Positions 40,285 to 49,536 of a stretch of 64,000 nt of DNA are shown here, piece after piece. The notes beneath the pieces are model-generated. The model was not told where the DNA came from. It searched no databases and worked only from the letters and a program-made list of their open reading frames with translations. This stretch comes from Kyrpidia tusciae DSM 2912 (GTDB taxonomy: Bacteria > Bacillota > Bacilli > Kyrpidiales > Kyrpidiaceae). Within the stretch, counting starts at the first letter, position 1. Each line of letters opens with the position of its first letter. The position numbers and the translations under genes were made by a program. The DNA lies in assembly GCF_000092905.1 (NCBI RefSeq), contig NC_014098.1, positions 2,294,001 through 2,358,000 on the forward strand, given 5' to 3'.

Positions 40285-40395
40285 CCACCCATCTGATTCC
40301 GTATAATCCCTGGTCCCCTCGCCTCCAGGTACCGACTGCTCGTCCGCCGATAGTATGTATCATCACTCTACATGGGGAAAACTATTTGCTCTCGT

Positions 40396-40428
40396 ATAAG
40401 GAAAGACCTACCAGGTAGGTCTTTCCCA
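40396..40428 (-). terminator. Terminator of the infC-rpmI-rplT operon
   Basis: Minus-strand stem GGAAAGACCTACC/GGTAGGTCTTTCC with a 1-2 base turn at 40401-40427, about ten bases past rplT. The T-run is weak. Confidence 0.65.
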
Positions 40429-40430
40429 AA

Positions 40431-40790
40431 TCAAGCATTTAATTTGGTTTTGGCCAGGTTTGCCAATTCCGCAAAAGCTTTGTCGTCGTTGACGGCCAAA
40501 TCCGCCAACATCTTTCGGTTGACTTCCACCCCTGCCATTTTCAATCCATGCATCAAGCGACTGTAAGAAAGGCCGTTCAACCGAGCCGCCGCATTGATCC
40601 GGCTGATCCACAGTTTGCGAAAATCCCGCTTGCGCTGCCGCCGATCTCGGTAGGCGTACATCAGCGATTTCATCACCTGCTGATTCGCCATCTTGTACAA
40701 GCGGTGTTTCGCCCCAAAATACCCCCGGGCGAGTTTAATCACCTTTTTTCTGCGGCGCCGGGTGACCGGCCCTCCTTTAACTCGTGCCAT
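40431..40790 (-). CDS. rplT: 50S ribosomal protein L20
   Basis: A 119-residue basic protein beginning [20 protein letters not shown], with [18 protein letters not shown] and [20 protein letters not shown]; length and sequence are typical. It binds 23S rRNA early in assembly and represses its own operon through the leader at 41620-41800. Confidence 0.97.
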   Translation of the reverse strand: MARVKGGPVTRRRRKKVIKLARGYFGAKHRLYKMANQQVMKSLMYAYRDRRQRKRDFRKLWISRINAAARLNGLSYSRLMHGLKMAGVEVNRKMLADLAVNDDKAFAELANLAKTKLNA

Positions 40791-40839
40791 GACTCAACCC
40801 CCCTGTTTTTGGCCCTGTCTCTTCCCGCTTCGGCTTCGT

Positions 40840-41040
40840 TTATTTTAAATAGGTCACCAATTGCCGGACCCTCTTAAAATCCCCCTTGGAAACCAAAGCG
40901 GCTTTACGAAGTTTACGCTTCCTCTTCGGCGTCTTCCCTGTAAACAAATGGCTGTGGTACGCATGAAACCGCTTCAGTTTCCCGGATCCCGTTTTCCGGA
41001 ACCGCTTTGCGGCGGCCCGTTGGGTTTTCATCTTCGGCAT
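40840..41040 (-). CDS. rpmI: 50S ribosomal protein L35
   Basis: A 66-residue basic protein, [20 protein letters not shown] at the start and ending [15 protein letters not shown]. Middle gene of the infC-rpmI-rplT operon. Confidence 0.97.
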   Translation of the reverse strand: MPKMKTQRAAAKRFRKTGSGKLKRFHAYHSHLFTGKTPKRKRKLRKAALVSKGDFKRVRQLVTYLK

Positions 41041-41061
41041 GCCTGCTCCTCCATTCCGTGA

Positions 41062-41586
41062 TCAGTGGTTCGACTGCTTGGGGGCAAGAATCATGATCAT
41101 GTTCCGCCCCTCTAACTTCGGAGGCCGCTCCACCACGCACAGGTTCTCCACTTCTTTCGCCATGCGCTCGAGGATCCCCTGACCAATGCGGGTGTGGGTG
41201 ATCTCCCGGCCCCGGAACCGAACCGTGGCTTTCACCTTGTCCCCCTGCTCCAGAAAACGGACCACCGCCCGAAGTTTGGTTTGAAAATCGTGGTCTTCAA
41301 TGTTGGGAGTGAGCCGCACTTCTTTGAGACTCACGATCTTTTGGTTGCGCCGCGCTTCTTTGTCGCGTTTGGACTGTTCGTATTTATACTTACCATAATC
41401 CATGATTCGACAAACCGGCGGCTTGGCCGTGGGCGCAACGTTGACCAGATCCAGGTTTTTTTCGGCTGCGATGCGCAGGGCATCCCGCAGCGAAACGATG
41501 CCCAACTGCTCGCCGTCCACATCGATCAACCGCACTTCCCGGGCCCGAATCTGTTCGTTCACTTGCAGATCTTCCTTGCTAATCAT
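41062..41586 (-). CDS. infC: Translation initiation factor IF-3
   Basis: A 174-residue two-domain protein: N-domain VNEQIRAREVRLIDVDG with PPVCRIMDYGKYKYEQ, then a linker and C-domain KVKATVRFRGREITH. ATG start after GGAGGTGACAG. It prevents premature subunit joining and checks start codons. First gene of the operon below the L20 leader. Confidence 0.97.
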   Translation of the reverse strand: MISKEDLQVNEQIRAREVRLIDVDGEQLGIVSLRDALRIAAEKNLDLVNVAPTAKPPVCRIMDYGKYKYEQSKRDKEARRNQKIVSLKEVRLTPNIEDHDFQTKLRAVVRFLEQGDKVKATVRFRGREITHTRIGQGILERMAKEVENLCVVERPPKLEGRNMIMILAPKQSNH

Positions 41587-41619
41587 CTGTCACCTCCAGT
41601 GATGATCCTTCCGCCCGAG

Positions 41620-41800
41620 AATGGGCGGCCATAAAAAAGCGCGGAACTCTGTCCGCGCCGATTATGCATGATAAAGTCACTCGCAGGTGTGACTGGCACC
41701 TTTAAAACCCGGCAACAGCCAGCTTCGACGCCGACGGGTGAGAAGCGGACAGCTTCTACTTGGAGTTCCCTATTCTTCTGACGATGACCATCCTACCACA
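41620..41800 (-). promoter_or_regulatory. Ribosomal protein L20 leader
   Basis: This 5' region of infC contains the paired segments ACCCGTCGGCGTC... and TGGCTGTTGCCGGGTTTTAAAGG, and a terminator GCGCGGA-cagagt-TCCGCGC followed by TTTTTT (41633-41658), the architecture of the Bacillota L20 autoregulatory leader. L20 binding would favour the terminator. Confidence 0.8.
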
Positions 41801-41814
41801 GCCGGGCTCACCGG

Positions 41815-43740
41815 TCAAGGGGTTCGGGTCCGGGCTTCTTCGGCGATCGCGACGAGGACTTCCTCGGCGGATCTCCGGCCGAGATCACCCTGTCCCCGTT
41901 TGCGAACCGATACTTCACCCGTCTGAGCCTCCTGATCCCCGATGACCAGCATGTACGGGATTTTCTGCACCTGGGCCTCCCGGACTTTGTAGCCGATTTT
42001 CTCCGCCCGCCCATCTACTTCAACTCGCAGCCCCATGGCCCTTGCCCGGCTCTGCACCTCCTTGGCGTAGGGCAGATGTCCGGCGCCAATGGTCAGGACC
42101 CGAGCTTGCACCGGTGCCAGCCACACGGGAAACGCACCGTTGTAATGCTCGATGAGAAGCCCGAAAAACCGTTCGAAGGACCCCAGTACAGCCCGGTGAA
42201 TCATCACCGGCCGGTGGCGTTCATTGTCCTCGCCGACGTAGGTGAGATCAAATTTCTCGGGCATTTGAAAATCCAACTGGATGGTGCCGCATTGGTGAGA
42301 ACGCCCAAGGCTGTCCTTCACGTGAAAATCGATCTTCGGCCCGTAAAAGGCGCCATCTCCTTCATTGATTTGATACTCCAGGCCTCGGCTCTCCAGGGCC
42401 TTGCGCAGTCCCTCGGTGGCCGCCTCCCACAGTTCATCAGAGCCGGTAGAATTCTCGGGCCGGGTCGACAACTCCACCCGGTAGGGAAAGCCGAACGCGG
42501 CGTACACGCGATCGATCAAGTCCATGCAGGCGAACACTTCGTCTTGGATCTGATCCGGGCGGACGAACAAGTGGGCGTCGTCCTGGGTGAACTCCCGGAC
42601 TCGAAGCAGCCCGTGCAGGGCACCGGACAATTCATGGCGGTGCAGCAACCCGAACTCCGCCATCCGGATGGGCAGATCCCGATAAGATCGGACCCGGTGT
42701 TTAAAGGTGAGGGCGTGACCGGGACAATTCATGGGTTTTAAGGCGAATTCCCGTTCATCCACTTCGGTGAAATACATGTTTTCTTTGTAGTGATCCCAGT
42801 GGCCGGAACGCTCCCAGAGCACCCGGTCCATCAAGATCGGCGTCTTGACCTCTTCATAGTCGTATTCATTCAGAAACTCCCGCATGAACCGTTCCAGTTC
42901 ATTGCGGATCACCATGCCCTTGGGGAGAAGAAAAGGCATCCCCGGAGCCTCGTCTGCGAAAAAGAACAATTCCAAGTCCCGTCCCACCCGTCGGTGGTCG
43001 CGCTTCCGGGCTTCCTCCACCCGGCGCAGATACTCTTCAAGCTGTCGCTGGGTGGGAAAGGCAGTGGCGTAGATGCGGGTGAGCATCTCCCGGTTGCTGT
43101 CCCCTCGCCAGTATGCACCGGCCAAAGACAACAGTTTAAACGCTTTGATTCGGCCGGTGGAGGGAAGATGCGGTCCCCGGCATAGATCGGTGAACTCCCC
43201 TTGGTGGTACACCGTGATCACCGCATCCGGGGGCAGGTCCCGAATGATCTCCACCTTGAATCGGTCGTCCCGGCCCCGGAACATCTCCAACGCCTCGTCC
43301 CGGCCGAGCACTTCCCTGCGAATGGGCAGATCTTCCTTCACCACCCGCTCCATCTCCTGCTCGATCTTGGGGAGATCTTCCGGGGTAAATTCATGATCGG
43401 CAAAATCATAGTAGAATCCATCCTCGATCACCGGTCCAATGGCGAACTTCGCGCCCGGAAAAAGGCGGCTGACAGCCTGGGCCATCACGTGGGCACAGGT
43501 GTGCCGGTACACTTCCAGGCCCTCGGGATCGTCGAGGGTGACGAATTCCACCTCCCCATCCTCTTGCACAGGCGTCGAAAGGTCTACCAGCTTCCCGTTC
43601 CACTTGGCCGCCACGGCATGTTTGCCCAAGGACCGGGACAGAGTCCCGGCCACTTCTGCCAGAGTGGCCCCCTTTTGGAATTCCCGAACCGAACCGTCTT
43701 TCAAGCGGATCCTCACAGGATCTGTCACCCGCACACTCAT
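41815..43740 (-). CDS. thrS: Threonyl-tRNA synthetase
   Basis: A 641-residue class II synthetase: TGS domain (residues 1-65), editing/SAD domain with HTCAHVMAQAV and later HxxxH-type zinc residues, catalytic core (MNCPGHALTFKHRVRSYRDLPIRMAEFG; motif 2 LHRHELSGALHGLLRVREFTQDDAH), and C-terminal anticodon-binding domain (WLAPVQARVLTIG). ATG at 43740 follows AGGAGG; the longer frame upstream runs through the T-box. Expression is controlled by that T-box. Confidence 0.96.
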   Translation of the reverse strand: MSVRVTDPVRIRLKDGSVREFQKGATLAEVAGTLSRSLGKHAVAAKWNGKLVDLSTPVQEDGEVEFVTLDDPEGLEVYRHTCAHVMAQAVSRLFPGAKFAIGPVIEDGFYYDFADHEFTPEDLPKIEQEMERVVKEDLPIRREVLGRDEALEMFRGRDDRFKVEIIRDLPPDAVITVYHQGEFTDLCRGPHLPSTGRIKAFKLLSLAGAYWRGDSNREMLTRIYATAFPTQRQLEEYLRRVEEARKRDHRRVGRDLELFFFADEAPGMPFLLPKGMVIRNELERFMREFLNEYDYEEVKTPILMDRVLWERSGHWDHYKENMYFTEVDEREFALKPMNCPGHALTFKHRVRSYRDLPIRMAEFGLLHRHELSGALHGLLRVREFTQDDAHLFVRPDQIQDEVFACMDLIDRVYAAFGFPYRVELSTRPENSTGSDELWEAATEGLRKALESRGLEYQINEGDGAFYGPKIDFHVKDSLGRSHQCGTIQLDFQMPEKFDLTYVGEDNERHRPVMIHRAVLGSFERFFGLLIEHYNGAFPVWLAPVQARVLTIGAGHLPYAKEVQSRARAMGLRVEVDGRAEKIGYKVREAQVQKIPYMLVIGDQEAQTGEVSVRKRGQGDLGRRSAEEVLVAIAEEARTRTP

Positions 43741-43756
43741 CCGAACTTCCTCCTTG

Positions 43757-44126
43757 TTTGTGCTCAAACCACACATCAAAAAAGCGCCCGCATCCCGCCG
43801 TATTGGCAGGGACGAAGACGCTCGTTCGTGGTTCCACCCTACTTTAACTTGTAAGGGGCCACGGCATTGGTCGACCATGTTTCCCTCACAAGTCCTCCTT
43901 CGCCGTTAACGCCGGCCACGGCTGCGCTTACTTGCCACCCCACGTCAGGGCGGGTTGGGCGCGCGGCTACGAGGGGGTTTTCCCAAACGTTCCTCGGTAA
44001 GGAGCTTCCACCCGCCCACATATCGGAGCGGCTCCTCTCTCTGGTCCGATCCCGCCGGTACTCTCCTCGGTCATCGCCATTGCTCACTGATCCATTCAGA
44101 ACCTGAGTGACAAGGTAATCCTCTGG
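43757..44126 (-). promoter_or_regulatory. T-box riboswitch of thrS
   Basis: The minus strand holds the conserved AGTAGGGTGGAACCACG T-box sequence (about 43830-43850), followed by a terminator whose stem pairs CGTCCCTGCC with GGCGGGATG and ends GGGCGCTTTTTTG (43770-43815). About 280 bases of stem I and linker lie upstream, beginning just after the promoter at 44133-44161. Uncharged tRNA-Thr should favour readthrough. Confidence 0.85.
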
Positions 44127-44132
44127 GGCCGT

Positions 44133-44161
44133 ATTATAAACATCCTGCTGCCGGATGTCAA
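44133..44161 (-). promoter_or_regulatory. Perfect sigma-A promoter, thrS proximal
   Basis: Minus strand TTGACA (44161-44156), 17-base spacer, TATAAT (44138-44133), placing transcription start near 44126 at the head of the T-box leader. Confidence 0.85.
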
Positions 44162-44164
44162 TTC

Positions 44165-44200
44165 GCATCAGATCCCCGTCTTGGGACGGGGATCTGATGC
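44165..44200. repeat. 16-bp perfect inverted repeat upstream of the thrS promoter
   Basis: Arms GCATCAGATCCCCGTC and GACGGGGATCTGATGC around TTGG. It abuts the -35 of the proximal promoter and lies about 120 bases below a second perfect promoter. No T-run follows, so it is either the 3' hairpin of a short RNA or an operator. Confidence 0.7.
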
Positions 44201-44327
44201 CTTGCGCATCTGGTTTTGGGGTATTCTCATCGACCACAGCATAACCGCAACTCGCACATCGTCCAATAATCGTCTCTCAGTACGAGTGGTTGAACCCCAC
44301 ATACACGACATAAGACTATCTAGCTGA

Positions 44328-44356
44328 ATTATAAGTTGCACTTAAATTATTGTCAA
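44328..44356 (-). promoter_or_regulatory. Perfect sigma-A promoter, distal to thrS
   Basis: Minus strand TTGACA (44356-44351), 17-base spacer, TATAAT (44333-44328), in AT-rich DNA. The transcript would start near 44321 and run about 150 bases into the 16-bp hairpin without meeting a gene. Confidence 0.75.
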
Positions 44357-44371
44357 GACCGAATTTCCAGT

Positions 44372-44623
44372 CTATGAGCTTTGTTCGCTGAACCTGTCAT
44401 CGTCCTCCGCCGACGTCTGCTCTCCGGACGATTTGCCCCCCCACCCGTTCAAATGATCGATGGTCCCGCTCCGATAACTGTCCATGACCTGACGGTGGGT
44501 CTCAAGAAGACTTTCGGCTTCATCTTCCAACAAGCGCCAAGTGCCAGGGCCCCATTCGTTTTCCTGAGATTCGGTGCCCCCCGGTCGTCCTTCCGGTGGA
44601 CCCAGTGGACCGCGATTCGACAT
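44372..44623 (-). CDS. Small acidic hypothetical protein
   Basis: An 83-codon frame with GGGGGCGGGAG before its ATG. The product is hydrophilic and acidic (NRGPLGPPEGRPGGTESQE..., with a helical LLEDEAESLLETHRQVMDSY centre). It is not recognised. It sits just upstream of the distal thrS promoter and might be a sporulation or stress protein, but nothing shows that. Confidence 0.45.
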   Translation of the reverse strand: MSNRGPLGPPEGRPGGTESQENEWGPGTWRLLEDEAESLLETHRQVMDSYRSGTIDHLNGWGGKSSGEQTSAEDDDRFSEQSS

Positions 44624-44720
44624 ATGCTCCCGCCCCCTTTCGGCTTTCCCTCGTAGCCTTCGGAGCGGGCGACATTTTTATGCAAGGGCTGTCCAACTCA
44701 CTTCATCACCGATGTCCCAG

Positions 44721-45110
44721 TTATTGACCACCTCGGATGGCAGACAGAAAGTACAGTCGATTCCCATCCGGGTCGGTGAGGCTGACCGCTCTGTACCCCC
44801 AAGGCTGGTCTTCGGGCACCCCTTCAAAATCCACCTCGCCCCGGAGTGCTTCGTACAGACGATCCACATCGGAGACGTCAAAACTAATGTGGTCGATCCC
44901 CGTCGGATTACCGACTAAATCTGGTTGGCGGCGATCCGCCGGCGCCGGCCCGGACGTCTGGAATAGGTACAGCACCGCCGTGCCCGCACGAATCGTCGCC
45001 CCGGGTGTCTCATCCTCCCCTACAACTTCGAAGCCGAGAAGCCGATAAAAAGACAGCGAACGCTGTAGGTCCCGAACCGCGACCCCGACATTATTGACAC
45101 CTGTGATCAC
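44721..45110 (-). CDS. VOC/glyoxalase-family protein
   Basis: A 129-residue protein with two beta-alpha-beta-beta-beta repeats: GVNNVGVAVRDLQRSLSFYRLLGFEVVGED and, later, IDHISFDVSDVDRLYEAL, ending AVSLTDPDGNRLYFLSA. These are typical of the vicinal oxygen chelate superfamily (glyoxalases, fosfomycin resistance, extradiol dioxygenases). The GTG at 45110 is chosen for its GGGAGG site. The substrate is unknown. Confidence 0.82.
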   Translation of the reverse strand: MITGVNNVGVAVRDLQRSLSFYRLLGFEVVGEDETPGATIRAGTAVLYLFQTSGPAPADRRQPDLVGNPTGIDHISFDVSDVDRLYEALRGEVDFEGVPEDQPWGYRAVSLTDPDGNRLYFLSAIRGGQ

Positions 45111-45314
45111 ACAGCACACCTCCCTGAACATGACTGTTTACAGGTCCATCGAAGGATCTCCATTACTCTTTCGACGTCCCGGCGAAAACTCCTGTCTTAT
45201 GAACTCACCGGCCGCGCCGCAGGTGGTATCGCTCAAGTCGTCTAACAGGTAAAATAGACTTAGTCTCGAAAATGCCGCCCATTTTATCTTTGAATCGGAC
45301 AAGGAGTGACATTC

Positions 45315-45806
45315 ATGGAACCGGTCGTTGTCAAAGCGATCCAAGACGAGTACCCAGACACCTTTTCGTGGTGTTACGGCTGCGGAAGACTGAATGAGAA
45401 GGGGCATCATTTTCGCACTGGATGGGAGGGGGACCAGACGGTCACCTACTTTACCCCGGAACCGCAGCACACTGCAATACCGGGTTTTGTGTACGGTGGA
45501 GTCATTGCTTCCCTCATCGATTGCCACGGAACCGGATCCGCCTCCCTGGCGCTGCACCGGAAGAACGGACACGAGGTCGGTGACGGAGCGGAACCGCCAC
45601 GTTTTGTGACTGGCTCCTTAAAAGTAAAATTTATCCGACCAACGCCTCAGGGGGTCCAGTTAAAAGCGGTGGGTACGGTTCAGGAAATCAGCCCCACGAA
45701 GTGGAAAGTGGACGCGGAAGTCTATGCGGGCGATACCCTCTGCGCCAAGGGCGAAGTCATCGCCGTGTTGATGCCTGACACCTTCGTGAAACACGGTGAG
45801 CAATAG
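45315..45806 (+). CDS. PaaI-family hotdog thioesterase
   Basis: A 163-residue hotdog-fold protein with CYGCGRLNEKGHHF near residue 20 and VYGGVIASLIDCHGTGSASLAL, the family's helical segment with the catalytic acid region. ATG at 45315 follows AAGGAG at eight bases. It should hydrolyse acyl-CoA or aryl-CoA thioesters. It stands alone on the plus strand between minus-strand neighbours. Confidence 0.85.
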   Translation: MEPVVVKAIQDEYPDTFSWCYGCGRLNEKGHHFRTGWEGDQTVTYFTPEPQHTAIPGFVYGGVIASLIDCHGTGSASLALHRKNGHEVGDGAEPPRFVTGSLKVKFIRPTPQGVQLKAVGTVQEISPTKWKVDAEVYAGDTLCAKGEVIAVLMPDTFVKHGEQ

Positions 45807-46206
45807 GGTCGAAAACACTCGCGAAAACAAAGGGAGGGATCTTGAACAGGTCCAGGGCAACGAGGTCATCAACACGAATCGATCCCCACAGGCTGTATCG
45901 CTTCGGTCCCCGGGCGGCTGTATCGATGGGGCGTCAATCTGGTGCGGTCTTTCATCCAGGGAATCCGGGACTGGGCCAGTGCAATCAGAGATGCCTTATT
46001 CCAGGGATTCAATAATACCAAGGCCGCCATTGAAGGCCATAGCCCGCCGTGGAAGGCGGCCTGTGAAGGCAAACACCGGCCTTTTCTGCATTTCCAGTCA
46101 CTTTTTGCAGGTTGTTGCATTCTATCACATCCCCGAAAGCTCCCGAAGACAGTATTTCTGGAACCGTAGATTTGCAATAAATTTGCAATCCGCCTCAGAC
46201 ATGACA
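45807..46206. other. Intergenic stretch, no gene seen
   Basis: About 400 bases between the thioesterase and the tRNA-Leu terminator. Open frames lack ribosome sites. An imperfect GC-rich repeat (AAGGCCGCC...GGCGGCCT, 46018-46066) is the only structure. Confidence 0.5.
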
Positions 46207-46240
46207 AAGGGGGCCGGGTAAAAAACCCGAACCCCCTTGA
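46207..46240 (-). terminator. Terminator of tRNA-Leu
   Basis: Stem GGGGG(tt)CGGGT/ACCCG(g)CCCCC with an A/T-rich loop, about 10 bases after the tRNA. Confidence 0.6.
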
Positions 46241-46246
46241 TTTTCC

Positions 46247-46334
46247 TGGTGCCGGGAGCGGGGCTCGAACCCGCACGGGGCTATGCCCCAACAGATTTTA
46301 AGTCTGTTGCGTCTGCCGATTCCGCCATCCCGGC
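46247..46334 (-). tRNA. tRNA-Leu (anticodon TAA)
   Basis: An 88-nt cloverleaf with long variable arm on the minus strand: GCCGGGA acceptor, anticodon loop CTTAAAA, variable arm GGGGCATAGCCCC-type stem, T-loop GTTCGAGCCC and encoded CCA. Confidence 0.95.
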
Positions 46335-47253
46335 CTGGTCAAACCTGCCCTCGCGACCTGTCGGTAAACGTATACGCCACCAGAATCAAGAATATCTTGA
46401 TGGCCGGGTCATGTCAAGGAGCCGCCATCGCTCCGTTAAAATCTGATATGAACGAGGCTGTCAAGTACCCGGCCCCGTGGTTCTTTGTTTGTCAGTGAAG
46501 GGCCTGGCCCGGAGTCCTGTCCATCGTCGACGGTCGGCAGTCTGATATCCGTGGATTGGTTACCACATGTCGGACCCCCGTCAGAAGGGCTGCCTCGGAC
46601 TAGCGACGTGCGTCAGGATATGCCCAGTGCGGCCACCAGAGCAGGACCCATCACTTGAGTCGGGTGGCGTCTATTGGGCGTGCTCAGAAAGCCTATAGCC
46701 ACCGGCCCCGTTTAACGCTTACCTTTTCCTTTCCCAGACTTATGGACATTGTAACAGTCAGCTTCTGGACTGGCAATCCCGTCAGCATTGGGCCATTATG
46801 GAATAACGGTAACAATAACGCACTCATTTACCTCTCTCAAGAAAAGTAGGTTTTTCTTCGTTTTTCTCACTCAATCGCACGATTTCGCATTTGACCATTC
46901 CGTACTCAGACTGCACAATCGTTCATGAGAGCGGTTTTGGCTCTTTGAGGGTGCACCAAAGTAGACGGTACCTGACCGTCTCCTAAATTATGGTACGCCC
47001 CTCGGATCTCCACCAAACACTTTCGTGGTTTACCCTCTCATGTCTCACAGGGTCGATGCCCTCAGCAGTCCCTCGTACGGCCTATCGAAAGGGTGGAGGC
47101 CAGCTCAGCTTTCTTACTGGGTCGTGGCCCGCATGGAGTGAATATCTGCCGGCTTCTCCGTGCTGTACGTTTGTCAAATGCAAATGAAGCGATGAAGGAG
47201 TTCTTCATGACGGACGACATTCCAAGTGTTCGCCTTGGTGGCAGCCGTCGTGA
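46335..47253. other. Gene-poor stretch between tRNA-Leu and IS110
   Basis: Nearly 1 kb without a convincing gene. Frames of up to 66 codons lack ribosome sites and recognisable products. It contains one copy of the dispersed repeat (46412-46445) described among the findings. The rest may be debris from earlier insertions. Confidence 0.5.
46389..46445 (-). repeat. Dispersed repeat copy 1 with outward -35, ahead of tRNA-Leu
   Basis: The plus-strand block TGTCAAGGAGCCGCCATCGC continuing CTCCGTTAAAATCT matches blocks at 54418 and 59732. On the minus strand its TTGACA (46417-46412) stands 17 bases from TATTCT (46394-46389), about 55 bases before tRNA-Leu. Confidence 0.5.
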
Positions 47254-47342
47254 GCCTGTCAAGGCTGTTTTTTCGCCTTGACAGGCGGTTCAGGCTACCC
47301 ACACTGGTGGTTGTGGCTGAATCCACACCTGTGGATTCAGCC
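47254..47342. repeat. Two perfect hairpins downstream of the IS110 transposase
   Basis: A 12-bp stem GCCTGTCAAGGC/GCCTTGACAGGC (47254-47286) and a 13-bp stem GGCTGAATCCACA/TGTGGATTCAGCC with 2-base loop (47315-47342). They lie just past the transposase stop and may be part of the element's non-coding end or the target site. Confidence 0.6.
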
Positions 47343-47371
47343 TTCATTCAACAGAGGTGAAACACGGCCTT

Positions 47372-48664
47372 CTACACAGTCACTTGGTCCGCAAGCTGCC
47401 GATAAGCTGGACCCAGGGCGCGAATCGGATCATACTCCACCTGTCGAGTGCCAAGGGTAAACAGGATACGGATCAGTTTTCCACAAAGGGCGATGAGTGA
47501 CTGCTTCGGCTTCAGGGCGTTGTCCACACGGGTCTTGAAGTGGTGGTGCAACAGTTTGAACTCTGGATTGATCGCAACCAGGTAAAAGACGGCTCGATAC
47601 AACAGGGCCCGCAGCCTGGCTCTCCCCCGTTTGCTGATGCGGGTTTGCCCTTTATGTTTACCTGAACTGTTTTCCCTCAGGTTTAATCCCGCCAACTTGC
47701 GGATTTGGTGCCAGCTTGTGAATCGCGATAGGTCACCCACTTCGGCCAGGAAGCCAGCCACTGTGGATAAACCAAGGCCTGGGATCCGCAGCATTTGCGC
47801 TGCCCCCGGAATGTGTGTCAGGAGCTGTGCAATCTGTGCCTCTAGTTGGTTGAGTTGCTGTTGGAGCAGGTCATACTGGCTCATCAGGATCTGCAGCTCC
47901 TGACGGGCCATCCCCAGCCCTTCGGTCAGGCCAATGGACGCTTGTGCGATATCCACAAGCCGCTTGGCTGCCTTCAGTCCAACTCCGCGTCGGATCCCCA
48001 CCTCCTTCCACATCTCGACAATCTGCTCCGGGTTCATTTGAGCGATATCCACAGGCAGCCAGCCCTGCCGCAGGATGGCCAACGCCGCTTTCCCGTCCCA
48101 CTGCTTGAACACCGTGGGGACAAACTCCGGAAAATAGCGATCCAGCCAGTTTTGGATCCGGTGTTGTACCCGTATGAGATCCTCGTTTAAGCGTTCCCGT
48201 TGGTTCATGCCGCTGCGCAGCTCGGCGTAGACACCCACCGGAACGATCGGTTCCTGGTACCGCCCGTCTTTGACCAAACGGGCGATGGTCAGGGCATCCT
48301 TGACATCATTCTTGGTCGGTGAGTTGTCGTCGAATTCCTTGCTCTTCTTCACGTGGGACGGATTGACGTGAACCACGGAAATGCCCCGGTTCCGCAGGAA
48401 CTGCCCCAAGGCCATCCAGTAGTGTCCCGTGGGCTCCATCCCGACAAGGACGTCCTCTTTGGCATAGGAATGTTTTAACCCCTTCAGCCACTGCACTAGA
48501 CCTTCGAGTCCAGTCCTGGTATTCTCAAAGGTGAGGGGCTTGCCCAGTTCGATGCCTCGCCAGTCCACGCAACGAGCGACGTGGATGTGTTTGGCGACGT
48601 CAACACCGACAATGAGGGTTCCCTCCGTGATGCGCTGAATCTTGGCGTTTACATTCCTGGCCAT
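47372..48664 (-). mobile_element. IS110-family transposase gene (insertion element, ends not defined)
   Basis: A 430-residue DEDD transposase. The N-terminal RuvC-like domain shows GVDVAKHIHVA (first Asp), GMEPTGHYW (Glu) and KNDVKDALTIARL (Asp pair); the C-terminal Tnp_20 domain shows IPGLGLSTVAGFLAEVGD and LRENSSGKHKGQTRISKRG with the conserved serine. The frame is intact. ATG at 48664 follows AGGAGGG, but an inverted repeat (48676-48683 with 48715-48722) can hide that site. IS110 elements use a bridge RNA from a non-coding end; only about 120 bases lie between this start and the neighbouring GntR gene. Confidence 0.92.
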
Positions 48665-48783
48665 TGCTGCTTCACCCTCCTGGTTTCTGGTTGGTTTGGA
48701 CAACTACCACAATACCAGGAGGTTTTTTATGCAGCAAACCTCAAATTACTTCACTACAGGACTGCTTTCTAATCAAAGTTATC

Positions 48784-49536
48784 TCAGTCAGCTGTTCCAC
48801 GAAACAGATTGGCCACACGCATCCCATGCGCCTCCATGGCTCTTCGAGCCTCAAGGGGTCTTCTGTTCCTCAGATGTTCAAGTATTTCCATGTGTTCTTC
48901 TAAAGATAGGCGCATGTTTTCAGGTTTAAACAAAATATCGGTTGACGTTGTATAATCAACAAGATCCCATTGAAGTTCAACCAACATGCGGATATGACTG
49001 AGCCCCGCTGTCAAGTGAATGACGTTGTGAAATTCACGATTCAGAAGAGAATATTGTTGAACTGACAGACGCCTTGATTCCATGAGTTGTATCAACTCTT
49101 CAAGCATCTGCAATTCTTCATCGCCGATGCGTTTTGATGCCCATTCCGCCAACACACCCTCCAACACCGCCCGACTGAGCAACTTCTCAAACAATTCATT
49201 AGAAGTAGAGGTGCGCACAAAGACGCCGACTTGCGGAACCATTTTAATAAAGCCTTCCTGTTCAAGGCGGGTAAACGCCTCCTGAATCGGTGTACGGCTG
49301 ACCCTTAATTCTTCGGTTATCCGTTGTGCATCAATAAGTTGACCAGGCTGTAGTTCTCTGGATTGAATCTTTCTCTTAATATAAAGATAGACTTGGTCCC
49401 TTTTTCTACCATAATAATGTTCATAATGACCATCTTGTTGAGTTCCTTCAACAAGGGACAACCTCTTGCGGAACAATTTCAATTTGTTCTCCAGCTCGTC
49501 ATCCGGCTGCGACCCGTTTGAACCTAAATGACTCAT
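48784..49536 (-). CDS. GntR-family regulator (FadR/FCD type)
   Basis: A 250-residue regulator. A winged helix (DQVYLYIKRKIQSRELQPGQLI, TEELRVSRTPIQEAFTRLEQEGFI) begins near residue 48 and an FCD effector domain follows (LLNREFHNVIHLTAGLSHIR with the metal-binding D/H pattern). It lies downstream of the dioxygenase operon in the same direction and is the most likely regulator of it. The IS110 element begins about 120 bases beyond its stop. Confidence 0.85.
   Translation of the reverse strand: MSHLGSNGSQPDDELENKLKLFRKRLSLVEGTQQDGHYEHYYGRKRDQVYLYIKRKIQSRELQPGQLIDAQRITEELRVSRTPIQEAFTRLEQEGFIKMVPQVGVFVRTSTSNELFEKLLSRAVLEGVLAEWASKRIGDEELQMLEELIQLMESRRLSVQQYSLLNREFHNVIHLTAGLSHIRMLVELQWDLVDYTTSTDILFKPENMRLSLEEHMEILEHLRNRRPLEARRAMEAHGMRVANLFRGTAD

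Noticed and set aside
43741-44237. Minus-strand frames covering the thrS leader
   Set aside because: They run through the T-box, terminator and promoter; non-coding leader.
46655-47281. Plus-strand frames of 62-65 codons before the IS110 element
   Set aside because: No ribosome sites, odd composition and no recognisable product.
47254-47342. CRISPR-like or repeat array at the paired hairpins
   Set aside because: Two different palindromes, not direct repeats with spacers; no CRISPR array was found anywhere in the window.
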